Shown: one piece after another, positions 25,409 to 35,140 of the stretch
How the letters are laid out: each line of letters begins with the position of its first letter
Numbering within the stretch: the stretch's first letter is position 1
From: Tardiphaga sp. P9-11
Lineage (GTDB): Bacteria; Pseudomonadota; Alphaproteobacteria; Rhizobiales; Xanthobacteraceae
Length of the DNA: 64,000 nt
Reading direction: 5' to 3'
Assembly: GCF_008329525.1 (NCBI RefSeq)
Contig: NZ_NPKQ01000002.1
Coordinates: 372,001-436,000 of the forward strand
Made by a program: the position numbers and the translations under genes
The notes under the pieces: model-generated
Seen by the model: only the letters and a program-made list of their open reading frames with translations
Told to the model about the DNA's origin: nothing
The model's database searches: none

Positions 25409-27787
25409 TCACAGTGACCCCATCAGAGTAAACCAGACGGACCGCCCCGGCGCGATGAACGTGAACGGCGTATTGCTGCGATAGAACGCGTCGTAATAGA
25501 CCGTATCGAAGATATTGTTGACCGATACTTTCGCCTTCAGGTGCTTGTCGAACCTGTACTCTGTAAAGGCGTCAAACCGCCAGTGCGACGGCAACACGTT
25601 TCCGTTAACCGCACCGAAGGTGCCGCCGTAGATCTGCGAAGCATAGGTTGCTTGCCCCCCAATCTCCCACGGCTCGGTGATCTGATACTTGGTCAGCAAA
25701 TTGAAGGATTCGTGCGCGATGTTGGCGAGTTGCGCGCCGACCTGCGTCGGATCGATTGACTTCAGCACCCTGGATTCCATGAACACGGCACCGGCGAACA
25801 TGCTCCAGCGTGGGGTGATTTTGCCGCCCATGCCAAGATCGACACCGCGCACGCGATATTGCGCACCAGCGATGATGTCATTTCCGCTTGTTTCGCGAGC
25901 ATTGCTCTTGACGGTCTCGAACAGCGCCGCGGTGACCAACAGGTGGCGATCGAACAGCTCCCACTTGGTGCCCACTTCCGACGACCGGTTTTCTTCGGGA
26001 GCCAAGGCCTGGAAAGTTGTATTGTTGACCACAAGTCCGCCATACGCCGTGCCAGTCGCATCGAGTTCCGCACCGACCGGATTGGACGATGTGGCGAAGG
26101 CGCCATACAGGCTGCCATATGGCACCGGCTTCAGGACAGCTCCAAGGTTGTAATTGACCATGCCGGTCTTCACGCCCGTACTTGAAGTCCGGTTAGAGCC
26201 GTTGATCTCATAGTCGTCGTAGCGGATGCCTCCGTTGAGGATCACCACGTCCTGGAAATTGGCCGTATGAATGGCGTAAGCCGCCTTGGTGTCGACGTTG
26301 ATATTGGTCGGATTGTTGGCGCGCTGGGGCGCATTGTTGAATGGGAACAAGTTGGGCGGATTGGCGATCGGCACGATGAGCTGGGTACCGGTCAAAATGC
26401 CGTTCAGCTCCGACGTCAGACCCGTATAGTTATCGCGCATCACGCTTTCCTGCGAAATCTCGACGCCGGTCACCAGCGTGTTCTTGATTCCGTAAGCGTC
26501 AAACTTGAACGTCGCGTCGGTGACGTTGGCCACCACATCCGTAACCTGGTAGCGGCTCTGCGCGGAGAGCGTCGCAGTGGTTGCCGTGGCATTGCTGGGC
26601 AGTGTTCCAACATAGTCGAGGATCGAGCGCTCCAGCCGGGTCTTGTTGGTGAGCGTGATATCGGGCGTGATCTTCAATTCGCCGATCACTGTACCGAAAT
26701 CCTGCCGGGCCTTCTGAAAGTCGCGGTTGACGAAGCCGTAATAGGTTTCCCGCGGCACGTTAATGTCGGTAACAGGCGCACGCGCCGTGCGGTTATAGGG
26801 TACGCCGAAATCCGGCAGGCCGCTGAGATCTGTGTGGACGTAGTTGGCTGTGACCTTGAAGGCGTCCGTCGGCGTCCATTTCAGAGCAGCGAATGCTCCC
26901 CAGCGATCGTCGGTCACGTAGTTCCGGCCGGCCACTTCGGCATCCTGGTAAAGTCCGCCGCTACGCAGGCTCAGGGTCGGGCTGACTACCTGATTGACGT
27001 CAAAGGTAATCCGCTTGGTCTGATCGGTGCCATAGGTCGTTTCGACCTTCTGGAAATTACGGTCACCGGCCTGTTTGGTCACGATATTGATGGCGCCACC
27101 TGCCGTGCCACGACCAGCAAAGGACGACGCCGGACCACGCAGAATCTCGACCTGCTCGGTGAAGAAATTTTCACGAATGCTGATGGCCGGATCGCGCACA
27201 CCGTCGATGAAGATGTCGTTTCGTGCATCGAATCCGCGGATAAAAAAGCGATCACCGAAAGCGTTGCCGCCCTCGCCCGTACCGAGCGTAACACCTGCCG
27301 TGGTGCGCGCGACTTCCTTCAGGCTCGTCGCATTCTTGTCTTCGAGGATTTCCTTGGTCAGCACGGTGACCGTGCGCGGCGTGTCGATCAGCTTTTCGGA
27401 GAATTTGGTTCCCGCGAGCCGGTCGCCTTTATAAGGCGCTGCAGCATCGGCATAGGGATTGGCGTCGGCCGCGAGACCACCCGCATTCGGGTAAGGCACC
27501 GGCGCCACTTGCACTGGCTGGGTCCGGCGCGCCGCGCGCCGCAGTGCGGTTCGCGCGCGTATCTGATCGGGTGTCGGCCGCACCGCCGGACGCGGCCGCG
27601 TGACCGGTGCATCGACCGTTACCGGCGGGAGTACCGATTGCTGGGCTTCCGCGCCGCCGAACGAGGCGACGGCGATCATGCCAGCAACGGCAGAGGTCTT
27701 GCGGGCGGAGTGATTGCTATCGGATCGTTCGTTGGTGGCTGTCGTAGGGCTCGAACGCAACGATACCGGAATCTTCGCAAAACCCAT
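25409..27787 (-). CDS. TonB-dependent siderophore receptor (Fiu/PiuA-like)
   Basis: A 792-residue outer-membrane receptor. An N-terminal export signal ends near GGAEAQQ. The plug domain follows (PRTVTVLTKEILEDKNATSL, GDRFFIRGFDARNDIFIDG, EILRGPASSFAGRGTAGG), then a 22-strand barrel with alternating aromatic segments, ending in a short C-terminal strand that closes with Phe-rich VWFTLMGSL. It imports ferric siderophore; the PiuC neighbour suggests a catecholate type. It is the first gene of a TonB-ExbB-ExbD operon, so receptor and energising complex are made together. Two candidate Irr boxes lie 130-171 bases upstream. Confidence 0.93.
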   Translation of the reverse strand: MGFAKIPVSLRSSPTTATNERSDSNHSARKTSAVAGMIAVASFGGAEAQQSVLPPVTVDAPVTRPRPAVRPTPDQIRARTALRRAARRTQPVQVAPVPYPNAGGLAADANPYADAAAPYKGDRLAGTKFSEKLIDTPRTVTVLTKEILEDKNATSLKEVARTTAGVTLGTGEGGNAFGDRFFIRGFDARNDIFIDGVRDPAISIRENFFTEQVEILRGPASSFAGRGTAGGAINIVTKQAGDRNFQKVETTYGTDQTKRITFDVNQVVSPTLSLRSGGLYQDAEVAGRNYVTDDRWGAFAALKWTPTDAFKVTANYVHTDLSGLPDFGVPYNRTARAPVTDINVPRETYYGFVNRDFQKARQDFGTVIGELKITPDITLTNKTRLERSILDYVGTLPSNATATTATLSAQSRYQVTDVVANVTDATFKFDAYGIKNTLVTGVEISQESVMRDNYTGLTSELNGILTGTQLIVPIANPPNLFPFNNAPQRANNPTNINVDTKAAYAIHTANFQDVVILNGGIRYDDYEINGSNRTSSTGVKTGMVNYNLGAVLKPVPYGSLYGAFATSSNPVGAELDATGTAYGGLVVNNTTFQALAPEENRSSEVGTKWELFDRHLLVTAALFETVKSNARETSGNDIIAGAQYRVRGVDLGMGGKITPRWSMFAGAVFMESRVLKSIDPTQVGAQLANIAHESFNLLTKYQITEPWEIGGQATYASQIYGGTFGAVNGNVLPSHWRFDAFTEYRFDKHLKAKVSVNNIFDTVYYDAFYRSNTPFTFIAPGRSVWFTLMGSL

Positions 27788-27916
27788 AAAACCTGCCCCT
27801 GCCGTCCCATACGCAGCTAATTCTGCGCCAATTCGAAGCAGCGGTAGCTTGGCACGAGCGGAAGCGTCAACACATTAGGGCAAAATCACGACAGTCACAC
27901 GTTTGAATACATCCAG

Positions 27917-27949
27917 ATAACAATACTTCTAAACTAAAATCATTCTAAT
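27917..27949. promoter_or_regulatory. Two overlapping ICE-like (Irr) boxes upstream of the iron-uptake operon
   Basis: Read on the minus strand, 27949-27933 gives ATTAGAATGATTTTAGT and 27933-27917 gives TTTAGAAGTATTGTTAT. Both match the rhizobial iron-control element (TTTAGAA-N3-TTCTAAA) well in the left half and poorly in the right half, roughly 13 of 17 positions by eye. Their location upstream of a siderophore receptor and tonB-exb genes fits control by Irr or a Fur-type regulator. The assignment is based on consensus and context only. Confidence 0.5.
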
Positions 27950-28017
27950 CTTGTAGTACGCGACTGACGGACTGACATCGACAAATCGGCACCAGCAACG
28001 ATCCGCAACGATCGCTT

Positions 28018-28257
28018 TCAATCCGAGCTGGGCGGTTTCATCAGCGAGAACATCTCGTCGACAGTTGCAAGCGCCGACTGCCTGACCCGATCCGTGTTCT
28101 CCATCCCGGCGATGTTGATGCCACGCACGACGGCTTTGATCTCGTCCCGATAGTCGGTCAGGAAGCGCAGCGGATCCGGCGATTCATTGGCGACCCGCGC
28201 GATCAGTCCGGTGATCAAAATCTGACAGGCGATCATCCGCCCGTTCAACTCGTCCAT
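28018..28257 (-). CDS. Small hypothetical protein, 79 residues
   Basis: The start at 28257 is chosen because GGAG lies six bases upstream of the ATG; an in-frame extension to 28398 lacks such a site. The protein (MDELNGRMIACQILITGL...) is acidic to neutral, largely helical by composition, with a single Cys, and has no signal peptide or convincing membrane segment. I recognise no family, though the sequence looks like the many small conserved proteins of Bradyrhizobiaceae. It lies alone between the iron operon and the divergent RND efflux operon; no function is proposed. Confidence 0.6.
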   Translation of the reverse strand: MDELNGRMIACQILITGLIARVANESPDPLRFLTDYRDEIKAVVRGINIAGMENTDRVRQSALATVDEMFSLMKPPSSD

Positions 28258-28617
28258 GTTACACTCCGGATTGTTCGCATTATCCGCCGTAATGTCGGCT
28301 TTGACGAGGCTATGACGGATACGGCGCGCAGTTACAACTGCAGGCGCCTCACAACTCGCCGCTGGATTATCCAATACGGCGCACAAAACTGGCTGCATAG
28401 TCGCCTACCAAGCCGATCATTGTGGTCGGACCGAGCGGTGCAACGGTACTCATAATCGTCAGCGCCTACATGAAGATTTGGCAATGAAGCACACATTCAA
28501 GCGGTCGTGTGTTTACAGCATTTGAGTCGCGACCTAGCTGATCAGAGCCACTCGAGTGAGTGAGCATCGGACGCGCATGTCCGCCTCAGTAGTTGCCAAG
28601 AGATTGATGAGATCACC
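28258..28617. other. 360-base intergenic region, promoters only
   Basis: No gene, RNA or repeat is recognised here. It must contain the divergent promoters of the 79-residue protein and of the RND efflux operon. No TetR-type long palindrome was found by eye, and no regulator gene adjoins the efflux operon. Confidence 0.5.
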
Positions 28618-29790
28618 ATGACAACGCTTAATCGTTTTCGATGGACCGGACTAATCGTTCTGGCGATACTGGGGGCCGGCGGATACGTTGCCTGGCAACA
28701 CTACGCAACTACTGCAGCAAAGCAGGCGAGCGCCAACAAACCACGCGGTCCAGCCCCTGTTCCCGTGAAGATCGCCCCCGTCGAGAAATCGGATTTCCCG
28801 GTCTATCTGACCGGTCTCGGAAACGTTCAGGGCTTCAACACGGTTGTCGTCCGAACGCGTGTTGACGGCCAGATCGATCGCATCGCCTTTGTTGAGGGCC
28901 AGTATGTCAAGCAGGGTGACGTTCTGGCAGAGATTGATCCGCGCCCGTTCCAGGCCGCCCTCGATCAGGCCAAAGCCAAGAAAGCGCAGGACGAGGCCAA
29001 TATCGCCAACGCCAATCTCGACCTGCAGCGTTACACTAAACTCGGCGAATTCGCGACCAAGCAACAAACAGACACACAACGGTCGACGGTGCAGCAGCTC
29101 ACCGCGCAGATCGCAGCCGATGAAGCAGCAATTTCCAACGCCCAGACACAGCTCGACTACGCGACCATTCGCGCCCCGATCGCAGGCGTCACCGGCTTCC
29201 GCCAGGTCGATCAAGGCAACATCGTAAATGCTTCGACCCAGACCGGCATTGTCACCATCGCCCAGGTCGAGCCTATCGCTGCGATATTCACCGCGCCCGA
29301 AGAGCAGCTTCCGCAGATCAAGGCGGCGCTCGCCGTCGCGCCTCCCGCTGTGATCGCCATGACCACCGACGGCAAGCGCGTACTATCCACGGGCAAGCTC
29401 GCTTTGATCAACAATCAGGTCGATACCACCAGCGGCACTATTCGGCTGAAGGCCGTGTTTGATAACAAGGATCACGCGCTGTGGCCCGGCCAGTCAATCT
29501 CGACCCGTCTGCTCGTCACCACGCTCAAGGACGCCACTGTCATTCCCGATGACGCGATCCAGCACGGCAATGACGGGCTCTACGCCTACAGTGTCAATCA
29601 GGACAACAAGGCCGAGGTGCAGAAGATCAAGGCTACTCAGTCAATCGACGGGCGCACGGTTATCGAGAGCGGTTTGACACCGGGTCAGCAGGTCATTGTG
29701 TCCGGCCAGTACAAGGTACAGCCGGGATCTTTGGTTAGCACCGCCGTCGCCAATTCCGGTGACAACCAATCGAAGGTCAAAGCAGAATGA
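28618..29790 (+). CDS. RND efflux periplasmic adaptor (MdtA/AcrA-like membrane fusion protein)
   Basis: A 390-residue adaptor with an N-terminal membrane anchor (GLIVLAILGAGGYVAWQHYA, about 11-30), paired lipoyl half-motifs (VVRTRVDGQIDRIAFVEGQYVKQGD and YATIRAPIAGVTGFRQVDQG), a coiled-coil hairpin between them rich in Gln/Ala/Lys (residues about 110-170), and beta-barrel and membrane-proximal domains. Sequence and length fit the MdtA group. Its stop overlaps the pump start by 4 bases (ATGA). No outer-membrane channel gene follows, so a TolC-like protein encoded elsewhere would complete the tripartite pump. Confidence 0.93.
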   Translation: MTTLNRFRWTGLIVLAILGAGGYVAWQHYATTAAKQASANKPRGPAPVPVKIAPVEKSDFPVYLTGLGNVQGFNTVVVRTRVDGQIDRIAFVEGQYVKQGDVLAEIDPRPFQAALDQAKAKKAQDEANIANANLDLQRYTKLGEFATKQQTDTQRSTVQQLTAQIAADEAAISNAQTQLDYATIRAPIAGVTGFRQVDQGNIVNASTQTGIVTIAQVEPIAAIFTAPEEQLPQIKAALAVAPPAVIAMTTDGKRVLSTGKLALINNQVDTTSGTIRLKAVFDNKDHALWPGQSISTRLLVTTLKDATVIPDDAIQHGNDGLYAYSVNQDNKAEVQKIKATQSIDGRTVIESGLTPGQQVIVSGQYKVQPGSLVSTAVANSGDNQSKVKAE

Positions 29791-32700
29791 GCGGGGGTAT
29801 TTCAGGGCCGTTTATCCGCTACCCCATTGGCACCTCACTGCTGATGGCCGGCATTCTCTTCGTAGGTCTCGTCGCCTACCCTATGCTTCCGGTCGCACCG
29901 CTTCCGCAGGTCGACTTCCCCACCATCCAGGTCTCCGCCAGCCTTCCGGGCGGCAGCCCCGAAACGATGGCTTCGTCGGTTGCGCAACCGCTGGAGCGAC
30001 AATTCGCGCAAATCCCTGGCATCTCGCAGATGACCTCGACGAGCTATCTCGGCACGGCGGCGGTCACCATCCAGTTCGACCTCAACCGTTCGATCGACGG
30101 CGCCGCCAATGACGTGCAAGCGGCTATCAACGCCGCCAGCGGCCAGTTGCCCAAGAACCTCCCCAGCCCGCCGACCTACCGCAAGGTCAACCCGGCTGAC
30201 GCGCCGATCATGCTGCTTTCCGCGACATCCGACACCCTGCCCCTGACGACCGTCAGCGATAGTGTCGATGCGCAGCTCGCCCAGCAGATCAGTCAGATCG
30301 CGGGCGTGGCGCAGGTGGTCATCGGCGGACAGCAAAAGCCGTCCGTTCGCATCCAGGTCGACCCGGCCAAGCTCGTCGCCAAGGGATTGTCGCTGGAGGA
30401 CGTCCGTAGCCAGATCGCGATCACCACCGTCGACAGCCCGAAGGGCAATATCGATGGGGCCACGCGCTCCTACACGATCTACGCCAACGACCAGCTGCTC
30501 GAGGCGAAGGACTGGAACGACATCATCATCGCCTACCGCAACGGCGGTCCGCTCCGCATTCGCGACATCGGCCGTGCGGTCACCGGTCCGGAAGACGCCA
30601 AACAGCTCGCCTGGGCGAATGGCAAGCGCGGCGTGTTCCTGGTCGTTTTCAAACAGCCTGGCGCTAACGTCATCGATACCGTCGACAAGATCAAGGCGAC
30701 GCTGCCGCAGCTTGTCGCCACGATCTCGCCGGCCATCAAGATCGATGTCATCAGCGATCGCACCACAACCATTCGCGCTGCCGTCGCCGACGTGCAATAC
30801 ACGCTATTGCTCACCATCGCACTGGTCGTGATGGTCATCTTCGTCTTCCTTCGGAATTTCTGGGCTACGGTCATTCCGACGGTGACCGTACCGCTGGCGC
30901 TGCTCGGCGCCTGCGCCCTGATGTACGTATTCGGCTATACGCTCGATAATCTCTCGCTGATGGCACTCACCATCGCCGTCGGCTTCGTCGTCGACGACGC
31001 GATCGTAATGCTGGAAAACATCACGCGATACATCGAGGAAGGCGAGAAGCCGATGGCCGCCGCGTTCAAGGGCGCGCAACAGATCGGCTTCACGATCGTG
31101 TCGATCAGCATCTCGCTGGTCGCGGTGCTGATTCCGCTGCTTCTGATGGGCGGCATCATCGGGCGTCTGTTCCGCGAATTTGCGGTGGTTCTGACGATGA
31201 CGATCTTCGTCTCGATGGTGGTGTCGCTGACCCTGACCCCGATGATGGCCTCGCGCTTCCTGCGCGCGCACAAACAGGGCGAGAAGCACAACAAGCTGTA
31301 CGAATGGAGCGAGCGGGGCTTCGACGCCATGCTGCGCGCTTATGAACGCGGCCTCGACCTCGTGCTGCGCTGGCGATTGACCACTCTATTCGTGTTCTTC
31401 GCCACGCTCGCTCTGTCAGTCTATCTGTTCGTGATCATTCCGAAAGGTTTCTTCCCGCAGCAGGACGTCGGCCTGATCACCGGAACGTCCGAAGCCAATC
31501 AGGACATCTCCTTTGCCGACATGGTCCGGCGCCAGGAGGAGATCGGCAAGATCGTGCAGGCCGATCCCGCCGTCGCCTCCGTCGCCATGAACCTCGGCGG
31601 CAGCGGACGTGCCGAGAACAACGGCAACATGTTCATCACGCTGAAGCCGATCGAGCAGCGCAACGCCAATGCCCAGCAGATCATCGCCCGACTGCGTCCA
31701 AAGCTCGAAAAGGTCGAAGGCATCCGGCTATTCATGCAGGCTGCACAGGATGTTCGCCTTGGCGGCCGGCCGAGCCGCACGCAATTCCAGTTCACGCTGC
31801 AGGACGCCGACCTCAACGAGCTCAATGCCTGGGCACCGAAAATCCTTGCCAAGATGCAGACGCTGCCGGAACTGCGCGACGTCGCGACCGACCAGCAGAC
31901 CCAAGGCACGACGCTCCAGCTCAAGATCAACCGAGACACGGCTGCGAGATACGGCATCCAGCCGCAACTGATCGACGACACGTTGTACGATGCCTTCGGC
32001 CAGCGCCAGGTGACCCAGTACTTCACGCAGCTCAACAGCTATCACGTGATCCTTGAGGTCCTGCCGGAGCTGCAGGGCACCATCGACTCTCTGAACAAGA
32101 TCTACATCAAGTCGCCCACCACAGGCGAACAGGTGCCGCTGGCGACCTTCGCGACCTGGACCAGTGTCCCGGTACGACCGTTGTCGATCAGCCATCAGGG
32201 ACAGTTCCCGGCCACCACGATCAGCTTCAACCTCGCACAGGGGGCAGCGCTGGGCGACGCGACGCAAGCCGTCGAACGAGCGATGGTCGAGATTGGTGCG
32301 CCGACCACGCTGAGCAGCAGCTTCCAGGGCACTGCGCAGGCATTCCAGCAGTCGTTGAGCTCAGTGCCGCTGCTTATCATGGCCGCGCTGGTTGTCGTCT
32401 ATCTGATCCTCGGTATTCTCTATGAGAGCTATATCCATCCGTTGACGATCCTATCCACGCTGCCCTCGGCGGGCGTCGGCGCGCTGGCGATCCTGATGGC
32501 GTTCGGCTTTGACTTCAGTCTGATCGCCCTTATCGGCATCATCCTACTAATCGGCATCGTAAAGAAGAACGGCATCATGATGATCGACTTCGCCATCGCG
32601 GCGGAGCGCGACGAGCATCTCTCGCCAACTGAATCGATCCGCAAGGCGGCGTTGATGCGTTTCCGCCCGATCATGATGACGACCATGGCGGCGCTGCTCG

Positions 32701-32933
32701 GCGGCGTGCCGTTGATGCTCGGCACCGGCACTGGCTCCGAAATCCGCCAGCCGCTCGGTTATGCCATGGTCGGCGGCCTCATCGTCAGCCAGGCGCTGAC
32801 GCTGTTCACCACGCCGGTGATCTATGTCTATCTCGACCAGCTTTCCAACATCATGTCCGGCTGGGGGCGATCGAAGCGCGACAACGACGAACAATCGGAC
32901 AAGCCTGTGCTCGCAAAGGAAGCCGCAGAGTAG
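29787..32933 (+). CDS. RND efflux pump, inner-membrane permease (MdtB/MdtC-like)
   Basis: A 1048-residue HAE1-type proton antiporter. The N-terminal helix (YPIGTSLLMAGILFVGLVAYPMLP) is followed by a large periplasmic pore domain, six helices, a second pore domain and six helices. The proton-relay aspartates lie in GFVVDDAIVMLENI near residue 402. A single pump gene is present, whereas mdtBC loci have two. Substrates (drugs, bile-salt-like compounds, plant phenolics) cannot be read from sequence. The stop is 12 bases from the stop of the converging methyltransferase gene. Confidence 0.95.
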   Translation: MSGGISGPFIRYPIGTSLLMAGILFVGLVAYPMLPVAPLPQVDFPTIQVSASLPGGSPETMASSVAQPLERQFAQIPGISQMTSTSYLGTAAVTIQFDLNRSIDGAANDVQAAINAASGQLPKNLPSPPTYRKVNPADAPIMLLSATSDTLPLTTVSDSVDAQLAQQISQIAGVAQVVIGGQQKPSVRIQVDPAKLVAKGLSLEDVRSQIAITTVDSPKGNIDGATRSYTIYANDQLLEAKDWNDIIIAYRNGGPLRIRDIGRAVTGPEDAKQLAWANGKRGVFLVVFKQPGANVIDTVDKIKATLPQLVATISPAIKIDVISDRTTTIRAAVADVQYTLLLTIALVVMVIFVFLRNFWATVIPTVTVPLALLGACALMYVFGYTLDNLSLMALTIAVGFVVDDAIVMLENITRYIEEGEKPMAAAFKGAQQIGFTIVSISISLVAVLIPLLLMGGIIGRLFREFAVVLTMTIFVSMVVSLTLTPMMASRFLRAHKQGEKHNKLYEWSERGFDAMLRAYERGLDLVLRWRLTTLFVFFATLALSVYLFVIIPKGFFPQQDVGLITGTSEANQDISFADMVRRQEEIGKIVQADPAVASVAMNLGGSGRAENNGNMFITLKPIEQRNANAQQIIARLRPKLEKVEGIRLFMQAAQDVRLGGRPSRTQFQFTLQDADLNELNAWAPKILAKMQTLPELRDVATDQQTQGTTLQLKINRDTAARYGIQPQLIDDTLYDAFGQRQVTQYFTQLNSYHVILEVLPELQGTIDSLNKIYIKSPTTGEQVPLATFATWTSVPVRPLSISHQGQFPATTISFNLAQGAALGDATQAVERAMVEIGAPTTLSSSFQGTAQAFQQSLSSVPLLIMAALVVVYLILGILYESYIHPLTILSTLPSAGVGALAILMAFGFDFSLIALIGIILLIGIVKKNGIMMIDFAIAAERDEHLSPTESIRKAALMRFRPIMMTTMAALLGGVPLMLGTGTGSEIRQPLGYAMVGGLIVSQALTLFTTPVIYVYLDQLSNIMSGWGRSKRDNDEQSDKPVLAKEAAE

Positions 32934-32945
32934 CGCCGCTGATTG

Positions 32946-33677
32946 CTACGCGGTCTCGTTCAACCTGGTTCCTACATAGACCGTGTTGGACACTTCCTCA
33001 TCGGCATTCAGATTATCGAATGCCACGACATGCGCGCTCACCGCACCGAACACGCTCCCCATCACCGCCGTGAAGGCAGTATCTGGTGGATCGTTCGACC
33101 ACAGCGCAAACACGCCGCCGGGTTTGAGATGCTCCGACAGACGCTGCAGCCCCGCGGCCGTGTAGAGCACAGCATGGCTTGGATGCAGCAGATTGTCCGG
33201 CGCATGATCGATATCCACCAGTACCGCATCGAAGCGGCGGCCGGAGGCATCGGGATCGAGATAGCCCTGCGCCGACGTCGCCATCTTGAAGAAGTCGCCA
33301 TGCACGAGGCGGCAGCGCCCATCCGCCGACAGTTCGCGGCCGATCGGGATCAGGCCGGCCTGATGCCACTCAATCACTTCAGGCAACGCGTCAATGACAA
33401 CGAGTGAACCCACCCTCTGGTGCGCGAGAACCGCCTGCGCGGTGTAGCCCAGACCGAGACCGCCAACGACAACATCCAACCCACTGCCGGCCAGCGAAGC
33501 CAAGCCGATATCGGCCAGAGCAATCTCGGCAGCGGTGAATGCGCTCGACATCAGGAATTCGTCGCCGAGCTTGATCTCGTAGATGTCGGTTTCAGTCCCC
33601 GGCTTTCGGCGGCGGCGCAGTGTCAGCACGCCCATCGGCGTCGGACGATAGTCCAGTTCTTCGAACATGATGCTCAT
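32946..33677 (-). CDS. Spermidine-synthase-like SAM-dependent methyltransferase-fold protein
   Basis: A 243-residue Rossmann-fold protein. The cofactor motif is VVVGGLGLGYTAQAVL (about 79-94), followed by VVIDALPEVIEWHQAG (acidic loop), RLVHGDFF and FDAVLVDIDHAPDN. The resemblance is to the catalytic domain of spermidine synthase and related proteins, but the aminopropyl-acceptor residues cannot be confirmed, so methyltransferase and polyamine-type activities both remain possible. The chosen ATG at 33677 could be replaced by 33668 (MFEELDYRPTP). Nothing in the neighbourhood indicates a pathway. Confidence 0.75.
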   Translation of the reverse strand: MSIMFEELDYRPTPMGVLTLRRRRKPGTETDIYEIKLGDEFLMSSAFTAAEIALADIGLASLAGSGLDVVVGGLGLGYTAQAVLAHQRVGSLVVIDALPEVIEWHQAGLIPIGRELSADGRCRLVHGDFFKMATSAQGYLDPDASGRRFDAVLVDIDHAPDNLLHPSHAVLYTAAGLQRLSEHLKPGGVFALWSNDPPDTAFTAVMGSVFGAVSAHVVAFDNLNADEEVSNTVYVGTRLNETA

Positions 33678-33758
33678 ATCCGACCATGCGCATGGTGCGG
33701 GCAATGCGGCAACAGCGAATTTTCCGATACGAGTGTGGCGGGCACTGACACCTGATGA

Positions 33759-34085
33759 TCAGGCGTCAGCCATATCGCCGTGATCGCTCTTTGCCGGCGA
33801 TTTCTTCTTGTTGCCCTTGGTGTTCAGGAAGCGAATGTCGATCTGGGCGCCGTTCACCTTCACCAGTTCGCATCGGCGATAGGCAAGCCCCGTCGATGAC
33901 AGCAACAGGAAGAATTCCTTGAGGTTGAGGCCCTCGATAGAGCTATCGAGGATCAACTCGGCATCATGGCTCGACACGGCTTTGAGCACGCAACTGCGCC
34001 GCCATGTGCCGTCGATGGCCATGATCCAGACATTGTAGCCGCGCCCGAAGATAACGCGTCCGTTGGTTGCAACTTCGTCTGCCAT
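33759..34085 (-). CDS. PilZ-domain-like small protein
   Basis: A 108-residue protein starting MADEVATNGRVIFGRGYNV with a strong AGGAGGGG ribosome site. The central segment (TWRRSCVLKAVSSHDAELILD, then LKEFFLLLSSTGLAYRRCELV) has the RRxx...beta-strand pattern of the small PilZ-like proteins common in Bradyrhizobium. The full RxxxR plus D/NxSxxG cyclic-di-GMP signature is not complete here (the second motif is weak), so c-di-GMP binding is uncertain. The C-terminus is a Lys-rich tail. It lies 8 bases downstream of cheR in the same direction, suggesting a role in motility control. Confidence 0.72.
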   Translation of the reverse strand: MADEVATNGRVIFGRGYNVWIMAIDGTWRRSCVLKAVSSHDAELILDSSIEGLNLKEFFLLLSSTGLAYRRCELVKVNGAQIDIRFLNTKGNKKKSPAKSDHGDMADA

Positions 34086-34093
34086 GACCCCTC

Positions 34094-34975
34094 CTATGCG
34101 CGCAGGCTGGCGGAAGAGGATTTCAGTCCGGCACCCACACCGGGCACGATCGACGGCGACGCTTGCGCGCCTATCGGCAGGTAGACACCACGGCGATCGG
34201 GACAAACCCGATAACGGTCGGTCAGACCGATCACGGTCTCGGCTGCACCCAGAAACAGATAGCCATCGGCTTCGCTGACTTTTGCCAGCCTGCCGAAGAT
34301 GTCGGTTTTGGTCGCCTGATCGAAATAGATCAGCACGTTACGGCAAAAGATGACGTCGAACTTGCCGAGATGCGCGTAGTCCTGCAGCAGATTGAACTGC
34401 CTGAACTGAACCATCGCGCGGACGTCGGCATTGAGCTGCCATGTCGTGCCGGTCTGCTTGAAGTATTTCACCAAGAGCTGGATCGGCAGGCCGCGCTGCA
34501 CCTCGAACTGGGTGTAAACGCCGGTGCGCGATTTTTCGAGTACTTCAGGCGACAGATCCGTGGCCACGATCTCGACGCGCCACCCCGTCAGTGCGGCACC
34601 GAGTTCCTTCACGATCATGGCGAGCGAATATGGCTCCTGCCCGGTCGAGCCGGCGGCGCACCAGATTCGCAGACTGCGCTTGGCCGCACGAGCCTTGATC
34701 AGGTCCGGCATGACCGTGTTCTGGAAGTGCTCGAACGGCGTCTTGTCGCGAAAGAAGAAGGTCTCGTTGGTCGTCATGGCTTCGACCACATCCGCAATCA
34801 TCGGCTCGGAGCCAGCCTTCATCTTCTGCACCAGCTCGCTGATCCCCGCGACATCGGCCTTACGCGCCAGCGGCATCAACCTGCTTTCGAGCAGATACTT
34901 CTTGTCGGCCGATAACACCAGTCCGGAACGCTCTTTCAGGATCTTCTGCAAGTACTCATAATCAAGAGGGGTCAT
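34094..34975 (-). CDS. cheR: Chemotaxis protein-glutamate methyltransferase CheR
   Basis: A 293-residue two-domain CheR. The N-terminal all-helical domain (MTPLDYEYLQKILKERSGL) binds receptors, and the C-terminal SAM domain is marked by TTNETFFFRDKTPFEHF, RIWCAAGSTGQEPYSLAM and FDVIFCRNVLIYFD. It methylates glutamates on chemoreceptors. It lies 530 bases downstream of an intact chemoreceptor in the same direction, with a decayed receptor tail between. CheA, CheW, CheB and CheY are not in the window, so this is an outlying part of a chemotaxis system. Confidence 0.95.
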   Translation of the reverse strand: MTPLDYEYLQKILKERSGLVLSADKKYLLESRLMPLARKADVAGISELVQKMKAGSEPMIADVVEAMTTNETFFFRDKTPFEHFQNTVMPDLIKARAAKRSLRIWCAAGSTGQEPYSLAMIVKELGAALTGWRVEIVATDLSPEVLEKSRTGVYTQFEVQRGLPIQLLVKYFKQTGTTWQLNADVRAMVQFRQFNLLQDYAHLGKFDVIFCRNVLIYFDQATKTDIFGRLAKVSEADGYLFLGAAETVIGLTDRYRVCPDRRGVYLPIGAQASPSIVPGVGAGLKSSSASLRA

Positions 34976-35140
34976 GGTCTCTTTCTAAGACGCGCCGCCG
35001 GTCCGAATAACTTGCAGCGACGACGGTATGCCGCTCCACGCAAAAAATGCAGCTCACACGATTGCAGCAAATGACTAAGAGATCACCAAGATGCCGCAAG
35101 AAACGGCGTGCGCCCGCTGGAATCAAGCTGTTTTCGCCTC

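Noticed and set aside
26267-27820. A 517-codon open frame on the plus strand
   Set aside because: It is antisense to the siderophore receptor, which has clear plug and barrel features; the antisense translation resembles no protein.
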